A DNA stretch of 28,829 bases from positions 1 through 28,829 of the forward strand of contig JAFABA010000026.1 of assembly GCA_023426265.1 (NCBI GenBank), written 5' to 3'. The notes below the pieces were generated by a model that was not told where the DNA came from, made no database searches, and was given only the letters and a program-made list of their open reading frames with translations. This document shows positions 1 to 6,971 of this stretch, piece after piece; the first letter of the stretch is position 1, and each line of letters opens with the position of its first letter. Source of the DNA: Bacillota bacterium. GTDB taxonomy: Bacteria; Bacillota; Clostridia; Christensenellales; CAG-138. The position numbers and the translations under genes are program-made.

Positions 1-125
1 GCTACCAATGCGCTGACCCTGTTGGCGGGGGCTGCGTGGAGGGAATTCTAAAACACCAACTACGCTCGTAGAAAGTCCTGTGGACGGGTTTTCGGACGGG
101 GGTTCGACCCCCCCCGCCTCCACCA
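1..125 (+). ncRNA. ssrA: tmRNA (transfer-messenger RNA), 3' part
   Basis: This is the 3' end of tmRNA, which rescues stalled ribosomes by acting as both tRNA-Ala and a short mRNA. Visible are the tRNA-like T arm (GGGGG-TTCGA-CCCCC type), the acceptor strand ending GCCTCCACCA with an encoded CCA, and the preceding GTAGAAAGTCCTGTGG stretch typical of the tmRNA 3' domain. The 5' acceptor strand, tag-peptide reading frame and first pseudoknots lie left of the window, so the gene is partial here. It is followed at once by a strong terminator. The 3' end of ssrA is a common integration site for genomic islands, which fits the variable region that follows. Confidence 0.93.
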
Positions 126-164
126 AAAGCTAGGGGACATCCAAAGGATGTCCCCTAGCTTTTG
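125..164 (+). terminator. Rho-independent terminator of ssrA
   Basis: A perfect 18-bp stem (AAAAGCTAGGGGACATCC against its complement) with an AAA loop begins at the last base of the tmRNA and ends in TTTT. Confidence 0.9.
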
Positions 165-167
165 GCC

Positions 168-350
168 TTAAAGGTGAGGGGATTCGCAGGGTGGGCAAAT
201 GCGCAGTGACGCGTTTGCCCGCCCTGCGAATTTCGTGCCAGACGTGACGTGCGCGGCCGCGGAGCGCAAGCGCGACCTGTCAATGGCCGAAATCGAAATC
301 CCCTTATTCGTGCCATATAAAACCGTCGATTTTTGTCGGCGGTCTTTTTT
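168..350. repeat. GC-rich palindromic intergenic element beside ssrA
   Basis: The stretch holds a long hairpin at 183-230: 21-nt arms, loop CAGTGA, and only two G-T wobbles. A GC-rich tract and a terminator-like hairpin follow. A reading frame on the minus strand spans 168-377 but shows no domain, no ribosome site and only hairpin-driven codons, so it is not called as a gene. It looks like a dispersed palindromic repeat or a structured transcript end. No second copy was recognised in this window. Confidence 0.45.
322..350 (+). terminator. Terminator-like hairpin
   Basis: An 8-bp stem (ACCGTCGA/TCGGCGGT, one wobble) with a T-rich loop is followed by C and six T. No gene reads into it from the left except the tmRNA region, so it may end transcripts of the palindromic element. 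Confidence 0.5.
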
Positions 351-394
351 CCTGTAGGTATACGAAGCTACACACAAATCAAAATCAAAGTTGA

Positions 395-423
395 ATGACA
401 GGATTAATTATATTTGTTATAAT
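395..423 (+). promoter_or_regulatory. Sigma-A-type promoter for the coiled-coil gene
   Basis: ATGACA at 395-400 and TATAAT at 418-423 are separated by 17 nt in AT-rich DNA, about 28 nt before the start codon. Confidence 0.6.
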
Positions 424-451
424 TTAATAGATTCTTTTGGAGGATAGACAT

Positions 452-850
452 ATGGAAGAGACTTTAAAATGGATATTGCCTATTTTCATTCCGCTAATAA
501 TCAGCCTTTCAACAGCGCTTATATCATCAAGAAATACAATTAGAAAAACTAAAGAGGAAACTGCTAAAGAAATTGCATCAATACGGGAAGAAACTGCCAA
601 GGAAATTGCAAGAGTCAATGCAGAAACACTGAAAGAATTAGAGATTATAAAGGCGCAGACCGAGAAAGAAATCGCACTTTTTCAGGTTCAACAACAGGCA
701 AAAAAAGAAAATGCTAAAGACGAGATGATTAACCAAATTGGCGGTCAGTTCATGAATTCATATTTGATGTCAATACAAGGGAAAAGTCCTACTGAAATGA
801 AAGATAGCTTAAAGCAATTACAACAACTTGCCGATGAATTAAAAAAATAA
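452..850 (+). CDS. Small membrane-anchored coiled-coil protein
   Basis: The function is unknown. The 132-residue product begins with one hydrophobic segment (about residues 5-24, ILPIFIPLIISLSTALI) and continues as a charged heptad-rich coiled coil (about 25-100). That part has repeated units of the type EETAKEIA, then RVNAETLKELEIIKAQTEKEIA. A short helical tail ends LQQLADELKK. The ATG at 452 is preferred because GGAGG lies 8 nt upstream; an in-frame TTG at 437 would overlap that site. The gene is much AT-richer than the backbone, which suggests transfer along with the island beside ssrA. It could serve as a membrane tether or as a short companion of a phage or defence gene. No partner is visible next to it. 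Confidence 0.7.
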   Translation: MEETLKWILPIFIPLIISLSTALISSRNTIRKTKEETAKEIASIREETAKEIARVNAETLKELEIIKAQTEKEIALFQVQQQAKKENAKDEMINQIGGQFMNSYLMSIQGKSPTEMKDSLKQLQQLADELKK

Positions 851-1088
851 AAAGGACTACGACTGCCTACAAAATGCTGATATTATTGGGTCTCTCCAAG
901 TCCTATAATTTCCATCTTTTATTTGGGCTTTACTTTCGTTGATCGCTTTACTCGAAGGAGATTTAACATTCTCGTGCGGCTTGCCAGTGCTCTCTGAGAA
1001 ATTTAATTTGCATTGTTGTTTAACCTATACTTCTTCTTTGCAAAGCAGGAAATATATGCCATGTTTTCTGCATAAGGGGGCACTCCAA
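851..1088. other. Intergenic stretch without recognisable gene
   Basis: These 238 nt carry no convincing reading frame or hairpin terminator. An in-frame start at 939 exists upstream of the next gene, but its translation (Cys/Leu-rich, no domain) and lack of a ribosome site argue against using it. Confidence 0.5.
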
Positions 1089-1829
1089 ATGAAAAAACTT
1101 GTGTGGGTCTACCGCATCCTCTTGGGGCTCTTTCTGCTTGCGATACTCATACTGCTTGCCGCAAAGGGATTGGCCGTTTTCTGGGCCGTTATAGGAAAGC
1201 CAATCCTTCTTTGGTTTATCGGCTTGTACCCGCCGTATAGCGGCTATTTGCTCTTAGGCGGCATCTTGATTGGGGGCATCCTTGTAATGCTTTCTGCCGC
1301 CATTAACGCTTTGCGCGCCAAAAGAAAACCATCGGAACCCTTGACCGAAATGTTAGCAGACGCAGAAGCGAGCGCCGTATTTCAGCAGCTTGCCGAACAA
1401 TGCGGAGTCACGCTCGCCGAGGATGATTCCGAGTTTTGTCTAGCCTTTCAAAACCCCGGCCATGCCATCTGGTGCGCAAGCGATGGAGACGAGTTCATCG
1501 TTGGACTGATGGGCAGCCCTCATCACGAGCATTATTCAAATATGGAGGCCGCACAGGAAGAGATAGAGGATATCCGTGCGGAGAAAAAAGTACAGATGAT
1601 TTTCTTTGATGCGAAAGGGGCTGAGCATTGGAATGACCTCTATTCCACCGAAGACCTTGATGCGGAAATTTTTGCCCGTTTTCATCCCATCCGGGCTCCG
1701 CAGGCTTGGTGGGAAAGATGCCTGCGAATAATCTTCCTTTTTTCCCCGCCCTTTACGCCGGAAGTGCTCCACGCGGAAATCTATTCCTATCGGGGAACTT
1801 ATGACCGAAAAGTTTTCAGAAAAGAATAG
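1089..1829 (+). CDS. Two-TM membrane protein with cytosolic domain, unknown
   Basis: The 246-residue product is unrecognised. It starts MKKLVWVYRILLGLF and has two or three hydrophobic segments between about residues 5 and 75. An RAKRKP stop-transfer patch and an acidic soluble domain of about 165 residues follow. The soluble part has QLAEQCGVTLAEDDSEFCLAF, GHAIWCASDGDEFIVGLMG and an aromatic C-terminus, but no motif I can assign. The ATG at 1089 is chosen because AAGGGGG lies 8 nt upstream and the hydrophobic N-terminus begins right there. Repeat R1, with two tandem terminator hairpins, starts within 10 nt of the stop. The gene therefore reads as one unit of the repeat-separated array. Confidence 0.7.
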   Translation: MKKLVWVYRILLGLFLLAILILLAAKGLAVFWAVIGKPILLWFIGLYPPYSGYLLLGGILIGGILVMLSAAINALRAKRKPSEPLTEMLADAEASAVFQQLAEQCGVTLAEDDSEFCLAFQNPGHAIWCASDGDEFIVGLMGSPHHEHYSNMEAAQEEIEDIRAEKKVQMIFFDAKGAEHWNDLYSTEDLDAEIFARFHPIRAPQAWWERCLRIIFLFSPPFTPEVLHAEIYSYRGTYDRKVFRKE

Positions 1830-1837
1830 AACATAGT

Positions 1838-2180
1838 GGCATCTATATTTACCTAACTTCTCAAGTGAACGACGGTTGATCATTTGGAACACTCTTTCTG
1901 GAATGTTCAAAATATCAGCCGTCGTTTTCTATGCTCAAGCCCTGCATTTATGCGGGTTTGAGCATTTTTAGGTTTCGGGATTATCCTGATGTCCATCGTA
2001 TAAACCTCTCAATTTGAGTGATCAAAAAATGAAAAGTTAACTTCTGAACATAAGTGTCTAATTTGCCTACAGTTCTTGCTTACCAAGAAACAAGCGTCAA
2101 ATCATTAACCCTTTGTAAAATATCGATTGTTTCCATTTTTTGCAGTACAATATTAACTGAACCACGGATTATTTATATAA
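1838..2180. repeat. Dispersed repeat R1 (full-length copy)
   Basis: The unit of about 340 nt starts GGCATCTATATTTACCTAAC and ends near ATTATTTATATAA. It aligns along its whole length with R3 (5401-5741). It contains a long imperfect hairpin (1868-1927, arms AACGACGGTTGAT/ATCAGCCGTCGTT, then TTTT). A second hairpin follows at 1932-1964 (TGCTCAA.../...TTTGAGCA, then TTTTT). After that comes a shared 3' half ending in TACAAT and TATATAA, which may promote the downstream adenylyltransferase gene. It is non-coding; reading frames through it are spurious. Confidence 0.8.
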
Positions 2181-2217
2181 CGTGCAGATAAAGTGGATAC
2201 TGAAAAGGAGGATTGCT

Positions 2218-3081
2218 ATGCGTTCGGAAAAAGAAATGCTTGATCTGATAATAAATACTGCGGTCGATGATTCCCGTATCCGTGCAGCATATCTGGAAGG
2301 TTCGCGTTCTAATCCCACTGTACCGAAGGATATTTTTCAGGATTATGATGTCGTGTATATTGTAACGGAGACCAAATCATTCAGAGAAGATAAAAACTGG
2401 ATTAACCGTTTTGGCGAACGCTTGTATATGCAATATCCGGAGGATAATGTATATTACTCGTCTGATGTTGATAATTGTTATGGATGGCTAATGCAATTTG
2501 CCGATGGAAACAGGCTGGATTTGCATGTGTGCACATGGGAAAATGCGCGAAGTAATCTTGAATTGTACAGAACTTTGGTAGATAAAGATAATCTTATGCC
2601 AGAAAAGCAAATGTTATCTGACGAAAAATATTGGGTTAAGAAGCCGACACCGGAACAATTTCATTGTACTTGTAACGAATTTTGGTGGTGCTTAAACAAT
2701 ATCGCTAAAGGCTTATGGCGTGAAGAGATTCCGTATGTTATGGACATGATGGATTTTCAGATAAGACCCATGCTTAGGCGGCTGTTGGAATGGATGATCG
2801 GGATTGAAAATAATTTTTCTGTCAGCGCGGGTAAATCCGCAAAATACATGAGTAAGTATGTTTCAAAAAAGATCTACCAAGAGTATCTCAGGACATACTC
2901 AACTGCACAAATAAATGCTATCTGGGATGCCGCTTTTGCCATGTGCGATCTATTCGGGGAAATCGCTATTCAAGTGAGTGAAAAATTGCACTTTTCATAT
3001 GACTCGATTGAGGCCGATAATAGCAAAGCGTATTTTAAGCATATCAGAGATTTGCCGCCCGATGCGGGTGAAATTTATTAG
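2218..3081 (+). CDS. aadE: Aminoglycoside 6-adenylyltransferase, ANT(6) type
   Basis: Enzymes of this family transfer AMP from ATP to the 6-hydroxyl of streptomycin in the cytosol. The 287-residue product has the family start MRSEKEMLDLI. It carries the nucleotidyltransferase signature GSRSNP...KDIFQDYDVVYIV (about residues 29-50), whose DYD pair should bind magnesium, and a further acidic strand, RLDLHV. The length is slightly below the roughly 300 residues of ANT(6)-Ia, mainly through a shorter C-terminus. The ATG at 2218 has AAGGAGG 6 nt upstream; an earlier in-frame start at 2182 has none. The gene sits between repeats R1 and R2 and is AT-richer than the backbone, consistent with horizontal acquisition. 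Whether it confers resistance or acts on another substrate cannot be told from sequence. Confidence 0.9.
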   Translation: MRSEKEMLDLIINTAVDDSRIRAAYLEGSRSNPTVPKDIFQDYDVVYIVTETKSFREDKNWINRFGERLYMQYPEDNVYYSSDVDNCYGWLMQFADGNRLDLHVCTWENARSNLELYRTLVDKDNLMPEKQMLSDEKYWVKKPTPEQFHCTCNEFWWCLNNIAKGLWREEIPYVMDMMDFQIRPMLRRLLEWMIGIENNFSVSAGKSAKYMSKYVSKKIYQEYLRTYSTAQINAIWDAAFAMCDLFGEIAIQVSEKLHFSYDSIEADNSKAYFKHIRDLPPDAGEIY

Positions 3082-3112
3082 AACGTCCCTATTACTATAG
3101 GTGTATTTTGTG

Positions 3113-3380
3113 CATAATGCGGAACAGATACGGGCATCTATATTTACCTAGCTTCCCAAATTGAAAGACAGTGTGTATTCTGAACATTTTTTCTGGAATG
3201 TACAGGTTCATACCGTCTTTTTTTGTGCTCAAGTCCTGTATTTGTGCGGGTCTGAGCATTTTTATTTTGCAGTCAGCTACGCATCTATTATTCAAAACAT
3301 AAAATTTGGGAGAGCAAAGAGTGAAGAAACAGAGTTTCGAACATATGTGCCTAATTTGCCTTCCGCTCTTACCCATAAAA
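3113..3380. repeat. Dispersed repeat R2 (3'-diverged copy)
   Basis: It opens with CATAATGCGGAACAGATACG, shared with R4, then GGCATCTATATTTACCTA shared with R1, R3 and R4. Two hairpins with T-runs follow (3164-3224 and 3226-3263), near-identical to those of R3. The 3' half is diverged: only GAACATATGTGCCTAATTTG near 3340-3360 and a few flanking words still match R1/R3. It follows the adenylyltransferase stop by about 30 nt and probably terminates it. Confidence 0.75.
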
Positions 3381-3605
3381 TAAATGTTCATAGGCGTTTG
3401 GAGTCTTATAGTCCAGCGCAGTATGTGGATGCTCTATAGACGGCAGGGTTTTTTGCACGCGCGGTTTTAATATAAGCGGTTGCAATTCGCAAAGGAGGAT
3501 GGTACCGTTGGGCGTGTAGGTTACCTGAAAGACGAAGCTGCTGCAAAGGAATCAGGGATGAAATGCAGAATAAGCTCTTACATAAAAGAAAGGGAAAAAT
3601 CTACT
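3381..3605. other. Gene-free leader before the lipoprotein gene
   Basis: No repeat or domain is seen. A strong AAAGGAGG at 3489-3496 is followed directly by a six-codon frame (MVPLGV, stop at 3515-3517), which may be a relic start or a minimal leader. The open frame that extends upstream of 3606 lacks signal-peptide character. Confidence 0.4.
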
Positions 3606-5141
3606 ATGGACCCGAAAAGGAACATCATAAAATTCCCCAAGATACTATGGATTGCGGCGCTGGTGGCTGCACTGTGTATCTCGGCCGCCACTATGGCGGC
3701 ATGCACAAGCGGAAAAGCTTCGGCGGAGCCGGCGGTATCGCTTATCCCCAGCGCAGTGCAAACGCAACCAGTGGTGACAGCGTCGTCCGTACCTGATTTT
3801 CTTGAATCGCGCAGACCCATAAATACCGAGGAAAGCGCTGCCCGCTACGGCCTCATGTCTGAGCGTGAGCAGCTTGCCTGCTATCCGTGGGGAATGCTCT
3901 CCCAGCGTGTGGAAGGGGCTCGCGCGGATACAATAGGGCCTTTCGCGGATAGCAGCTATACACCCCAGCAGCAAGAAGCAGCTCGCCACTATGTGCTTGA
4001 CGGGTTTGAGAAGGCGGGCATCGCCTTGCCGGACGACGCGAGAATCGCAACCGATACGGCCGGGTTTCAGGACAGCTTCGATCTTATGCAGCCGGATGGT
4101 TCTTTCCTGCCCGCGAAGGTCTTTACGACGGCACTTATCACCGATGCGGCGGCTACTGAGGAAAACCCATCCGCGATTACCGCTGCGGTGGCCCTTGAGC
4201 TTACGGAGGATATCGTCACGGGCGGTGATCCTTATCAGGAATTACCGCGATATGTTACGCGGGCGGTACTTGCGCCAGAGAAACCGTCGCACTGTGATTA
4301 CTTTCGCTGTGATATCGATGGCGACGGCGTTTGGGAATACTACGTCGGCTTTTACCGCTATTCCGATAACGGCGTAATTTACGACAACTGTTATGCACTT
4401 ATGCAGCGCGGCGATGTGTTTGACATACGGCTTCTTAACAGAGAGGAGTATCTCACAGTATGGAAGCGGAATAACGAGTATTGGTCGGAGCATTGGATGC
4501 GCAAAGGCATACTGGATACGGACGGATATGGCTTTTCGGTAGAGGAGCTTTCGTTCATGGAGAAGCTCCGCACTGAAGGAAGCTATACGCAAGGCAAGCT
4601 TTATATGTCTGTGTCGCATCAGCAAAGCGCCACGATGAACATGAACTATCGCTACGATGAAGCAAGCGGAGCTTCCGAATGGAAACTTGAGCTTGCGTGG
4701 CCGGAGGGCGGGACGTATGCGGGAAGCTTAAAAGCCTTTTCCTACTGCGCGTTTGTAACCCGCTTTGCAGCAGCCGACCTTACAGGGGACGGCAAAGAGG
4801 AATTGATCGTATTCATCTATCCTGAAATGTCCAATACCCTGGTGGAAGCAGAACTGCATGTGTTTAGCGAGCAGGACGGCACGCTCAAAGAAATTCTCAC
4901 CTTTATAGGTGACTCGCCGGAGCGCTCATCGTTGGTTTTACCCAATAATTTTCGTGCGCTTACCCCCGGCGCGGACGCGGGTGGGCTTTCAGGCTGGTGC
5001 CAAGGCGTAGCGTTGATCCACCCAAACAGTTTAACGCTGCTCCGCATCGGCGCATATAGCGGCCAAACAACAGCTTACACCTATCTGTGGTATAACTACA
5101 ACGGGCAGTGGGAGGTTATTGACCAAACGGTGAGCGATTAA
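3606..5141 (+). CDS. Lipoprotein with calcium-loop-like (FG-GAP type) motifs
   Basis: The 511-residue product begins with a basic stretch and a hydrophobic segment ending TMAAC. This fits a signal-peptidase II lipobox, so the protein is probably anchored on the outer face of the membrane. Two loops of the DxDxDG kind are visible: DIDGDGVWEYY (D236) and DLTGDGKEELIVF (D391). The second resembles the calcium-binding loop of FG-GAP/integrin-like repeat proteins. The rest is extracellular in composition and not assignable. The ATG at 3606 is preferred because the signal sequence starts there. Upstream in-frame starts at 3480 and 3558 add a charged segment with no export signal. The gene lies between R2 and the CRISPR remnant. 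No enzymatic motif was seen. Confidence 0.75.
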   Translation: MDPKRNIIKFPKILWIAALVAALCISAATMAACTSGKASAEPAVSLIPSAVQTQPVVTASSVPDFLESRRPINTEESAARYGLMSEREQLACYPWGMLSQRVEGARADTIGPFADSSYTPQQQEAARHYVLDGFEKAGIALPDDARIATDTAGFQDSFDLMQPDGSFLPAKVFTTALITDAAATEENPSAITAAVALELTEDIVTGGDPYQELPRYVTRAVLAPEKPSHCDYFRCDIDGDGVWEYYVGFYRYSDNGVIYDNCYALMQRGDVFDIRLLNREEYLTVWKRNNEYWSEHWMRKGILDTDGYGFSVEELSFMEKLRTEGSYTQGKLYMSVSHQQSATMNMNYRYDEASGASEWKLELAWPEGGTYAGSLKAFSYCAFVTRFAAADLTGDGKEELIVFIYPEMSNTLVEAELHVFSEQDGTLKEILTFIGDSPERSSLVLPNNFRALTPGADAGGLSGWCQGVALIHPNSLTLLRIGAYSGQTTAYTYLWYNYNGQWEVIDQTVSD

Positions 5142-5253
5142 GGCGGCGCTTGTTCTGTTTTTTTGTACATTAGCGTTCGAAGAGCCTATTTGAGGTGATG
5201 CACAATGCGCATGGGCTTACAAACATGGTTGAGCTATATACCTCGCCGGCGCT

Positions 5254-5352
5254 GTTGCTCCCCTCGCGGAGAGCGGGGGTTAAAATCGTACTTGTCCGGG
5301 TGCGGGCGTACGCCGTAGGTTGGCCCTCCCCTCGCAGGTGTCGGATTGAAAT
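5254..5352. CRISPR. Decayed CRISPR remnant (two degenerate repeats, one spacer)
   Basis: Two 33-nt units at 5254-5286 and 5320-5352 share the core CTCCCCTCGC and end in the GTTAAAAT/ATTGAAAT type. They resemble the type I-C repeat, which typically has a GC palindrome and ends GGATTGAAAT. They are separated by a 33-nt spacer-like stretch. The two units differ at many positions, including small indels, so the locus has lost repeat fidelity. The reverse strand translates to peptides such as FNPRSPRGEQ and FNPTPARGG, a familiar by-product of such repeats. No cas gene, leader or further unit is present. Confidence 0.6.
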
Positions 5353-5400
5353 TGCAATCTATCGCGATGAGATTATGAGCATTATCCGGAGTTGCGTGCT

Positions 5401-5741
5401 GGCATCTATATTCACTTAACTTCCCAAAATGAAAGACAGTGTGTGTTCTGAATGTTTTTTCTGGAATGTACAGATTCATACCGTCTTTTTTTGTGCTCAA
5501 GTCCTGTATTTATGCGGGTTTGGGCATTTTTAGGCTTCGGAGGTTATCCTGATGTCCATCGTATAAACCTCTCAGTTTGAGTGATCAAAATGAAAAAGCT
5601 AACTTCTGAACATAAGTGTCTAATTTGCTACAGTTCTTGCTTGCCAAGAAACAAGCGTCAAATCATTAGCCCTTTGTAAAATGTCGATTGTTTCCATTTT
5701 CTGTAGTACAATATTAACGGAACCTCGGATTAGTTATATAA
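5401..5741. repeat. Dispersed repeat R3 (full-length copy)
   Basis: It is collinear with R1 over about 340 nt: GGCATCTATATTCACTTAAC, hairpins at 5432-5488 and 5494-5526 each with a T-run, then a highly similar 3' half (ATCCTGATGTCCATCGTATA and onward) ending TAGTTATATAA. The first hairpin matches R2 rather than R1, so the left part looks shuffled among copies. It begins 48 nt after the CRISPR remnant and ends about 36 nt before the next start codon, so it may carry that gene's promoter (TACAAT near 5706). Confidence 0.8.
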
Positions 5742-5777
5742 TACCATATTGAACAAAGCTCCTTATGGAGGTGAATC

Positions 5778-6683
5778 ATGGAACCGGTAATAGAGTGGTT
5801 GATGAGTGGTGATCCGGCTATACAATACATGACGAAACGTTTTGTGCTTAATGAATCGGAATTCAGTTCGCGAGAGATCCGGAACAAAATCAGCAAAGAG
5901 GGCTTTGGTGCATGGTTTTTGTCATGCAGGAGCCAGAGCGGTCATTGGGGACAATACTATTATCAGCCTAAATGGACATCAACACATTATACCCTGTTAG
6001 ATCTAAAGAATCTGTTCATCCCGCTGGAAACCGACGCTTGCAGACAGATGTGCGAGAGAATGCTTCTGGAGTGCCTGCCGGATAATGGCGCGCTGAATTT
6101 GGCGAAGAGCAATATCCCAAGCGATATTTGCGTGGATGGGATGGCACTCAATTACCTATCCTATTTTTGTCCTGAAAATAAGGGAATTAAAAAGCTACTT
6201 AATTTTTTGCTTGAACATCAAAAAGAAGATGGCGGCTTTACATGGTATCACGATAAAACTACCGGCGACCCCCATACCACTATATGTGTTCTTGAAGGAT
6301 TTCATCAATACATTTGTTCAGGCAATATGTATCGGCTGGAAGATGTGCTGCGGGCAAGCGAATCGGCCCTTGGATATTTGCTTGAAAACAACTTGTTTAT
6401 GGATGCGAATGATAAGCGATTTAGAATGCTGGCTTATCCGTTCCGTTATTATTATAGTGTTTTTCGAGCCTTGTGCTATTGCACCACGACACAGATCGGG
6501 TATGATGCACGTATGAAACCAGCCGTACAATGGTTGACAAATAAAAAAGGCATAGATGGGAAATGGCAGTTAGAATATACCTATCCAGGCAAGGTTCATT
6601 TTGAAATGGAACAACTACATAATCCAAGCCGCTTCATAACGCAAAAGGCGCTCGTGATTTCCGGCAGATACTCAAAGCCATAA
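5778..6683 (+). CDS. Prenyltransferase/squalene-cyclase repeat protein
   Basis: The 301-residue soluble protein has repeated helical units with the QxxDGGFxWY and GxWxxxYxxP flavour of the alpha/alpha-toroid fold. Visible examples are SQSGHWGQYYYQPKW (about residue 52), EHQKEDGGFTWYHDK (about 148) and KKGIDGKWQLEYTYPGK (about 255). Members named prenyltransferase/squalene oxidase repeat proteins are common in Firmicutes and often lack a proven reaction. I see neither the DxDD motif of squalene-hopene cyclases nor a clear zinc site of protein prenyltransferases. GGAGGTGA lies 3 nt before the ATG. The gene is AT-rich and bounded by R3 and R4, with no functional partner beside it. Confidence 0.7.
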   Translation: MEPVIEWLMSGDPAIQYMTKRFVLNESEFSSREIRNKISKEGFGAWFLSCRSQSGHWGQYYYQPKWTSTHYTLLDLKNLFIPLETDACRQMCERMLLECLPDNGALNLAKSNIPSDICVDGMALNYLSYFCPENKGIKKLLNFLLEHQKEDGGFTWYHDKTTGDPHTTICVLEGFHQYICSGNMYRLEDVLRASESALGYLLENNLFMDANDKRFRMLAYPFRYYYSVFRALCYCTTTQIGYDARMKPAVQWLTNKKGIDGKWQLEYTYPGKVHFEMEQLHNPSRFITQKALVISGRYSKP

Positions 6684-6706
6684 ATTATTCCTTTGCGATG
6701 ATTATG

Positions 6707-6795
6707 AATAATGCGGAACAGATACGGGCGTCTATATTCACCTAACTTCTCAAATAAATAGCTTGTCATTGATACAATGGCAAGCTATTTTTCTA
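6707..6795. repeat. Dispersed repeat R4 (short copy)
   Basis: The left part (AATGCGGAACAGATACGGGC then GTCTATATTCACCTAACTTC) matches R2, R1 and R3. It is followed by a different hairpin and no 3' half. The family therefore combines a conserved left core with an interchangeable terminator hairpin. Confidence 0.75.
6756..6792 (+). terminator. Rho-independent terminator inside R4
   Basis: A 16-bp stem (AAATAGCTTGTCATTG/CAATGGCAAGCTATTT, one wobble), loop ATA and a T-run end the prenyltransferase-repeat gene. Confidence 0.85.
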
Positions 6796-6825
6796 TGATA
6801 TCCGAGTTCGACAAGCGCCCCCTGA

Positions 6826-6957
6826 TACGACCTCTTCGACTATGCTACCGTTTGCAGTGAGGACAATGTGCAAATCGCCTTTAAGGTTGGGGAGGAAATA
6901 CGAGTTGATTTTGAAATAAAAAATGCTATATTAAAATACAGATATGGTAATATTTGA
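6826..6957 (+). pseudogene. C-terminal remnant of a serine-recombinase-like gene
   Basis: A 43-codon open stretch without its own start reads YDLFDYATVCSEDNVQIAFK and continues VGEEIRVDFEI. This resembles the usual tail of resolvase-type recombinases (hydrophobic-K-V-T-V-x-S-x-D-x-I-x-F-x-x-G-x-E-I). It is bounded on the left by a stop directly before it and by repeat R4. The catalytic and DNA-binding parts are absent, so it would be a relic of the element that built the island. The match rests on pattern memory only. Confidence 0.35.
6905..6932 (+). promoter_or_regulatory. Promoter for the subtilase-like gene
   Basis: TTGATT (6905-6910) and TATATT (6927-6932) are 16 nt apart, about 40 nt before the start codon and inside the recombinase-like remnant. 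Confidence 0.5.
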
Positions 6958-6971
6958 AAGGAGATATGAGC

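Noticed and set aside
168..377. Minus-strand protein of 69 residues
   Set aside because: It lies over the long hairpin, has no ribosome site and no domain.
1838..2180. Integron attC site
   Set aside because: ACCTAAC in the repeat core fits RYYYAAC, but the matching GTTRRRY end is not found at the other side of any copy, and no integron integrase is visible. The hairpins with T-runs fit terminators better.
3095..3391. Minus-strand frames through R2 and R3 with similar peptides
   Set aside because: Their likeness comes from the DNA repeat; they have no initiation signals and run through terminator hairpins.
5234..5500. Minus-strand 88-residue protein
   Set aside because: It is a translation of CRISPR-like repeats and R3, not a gene.
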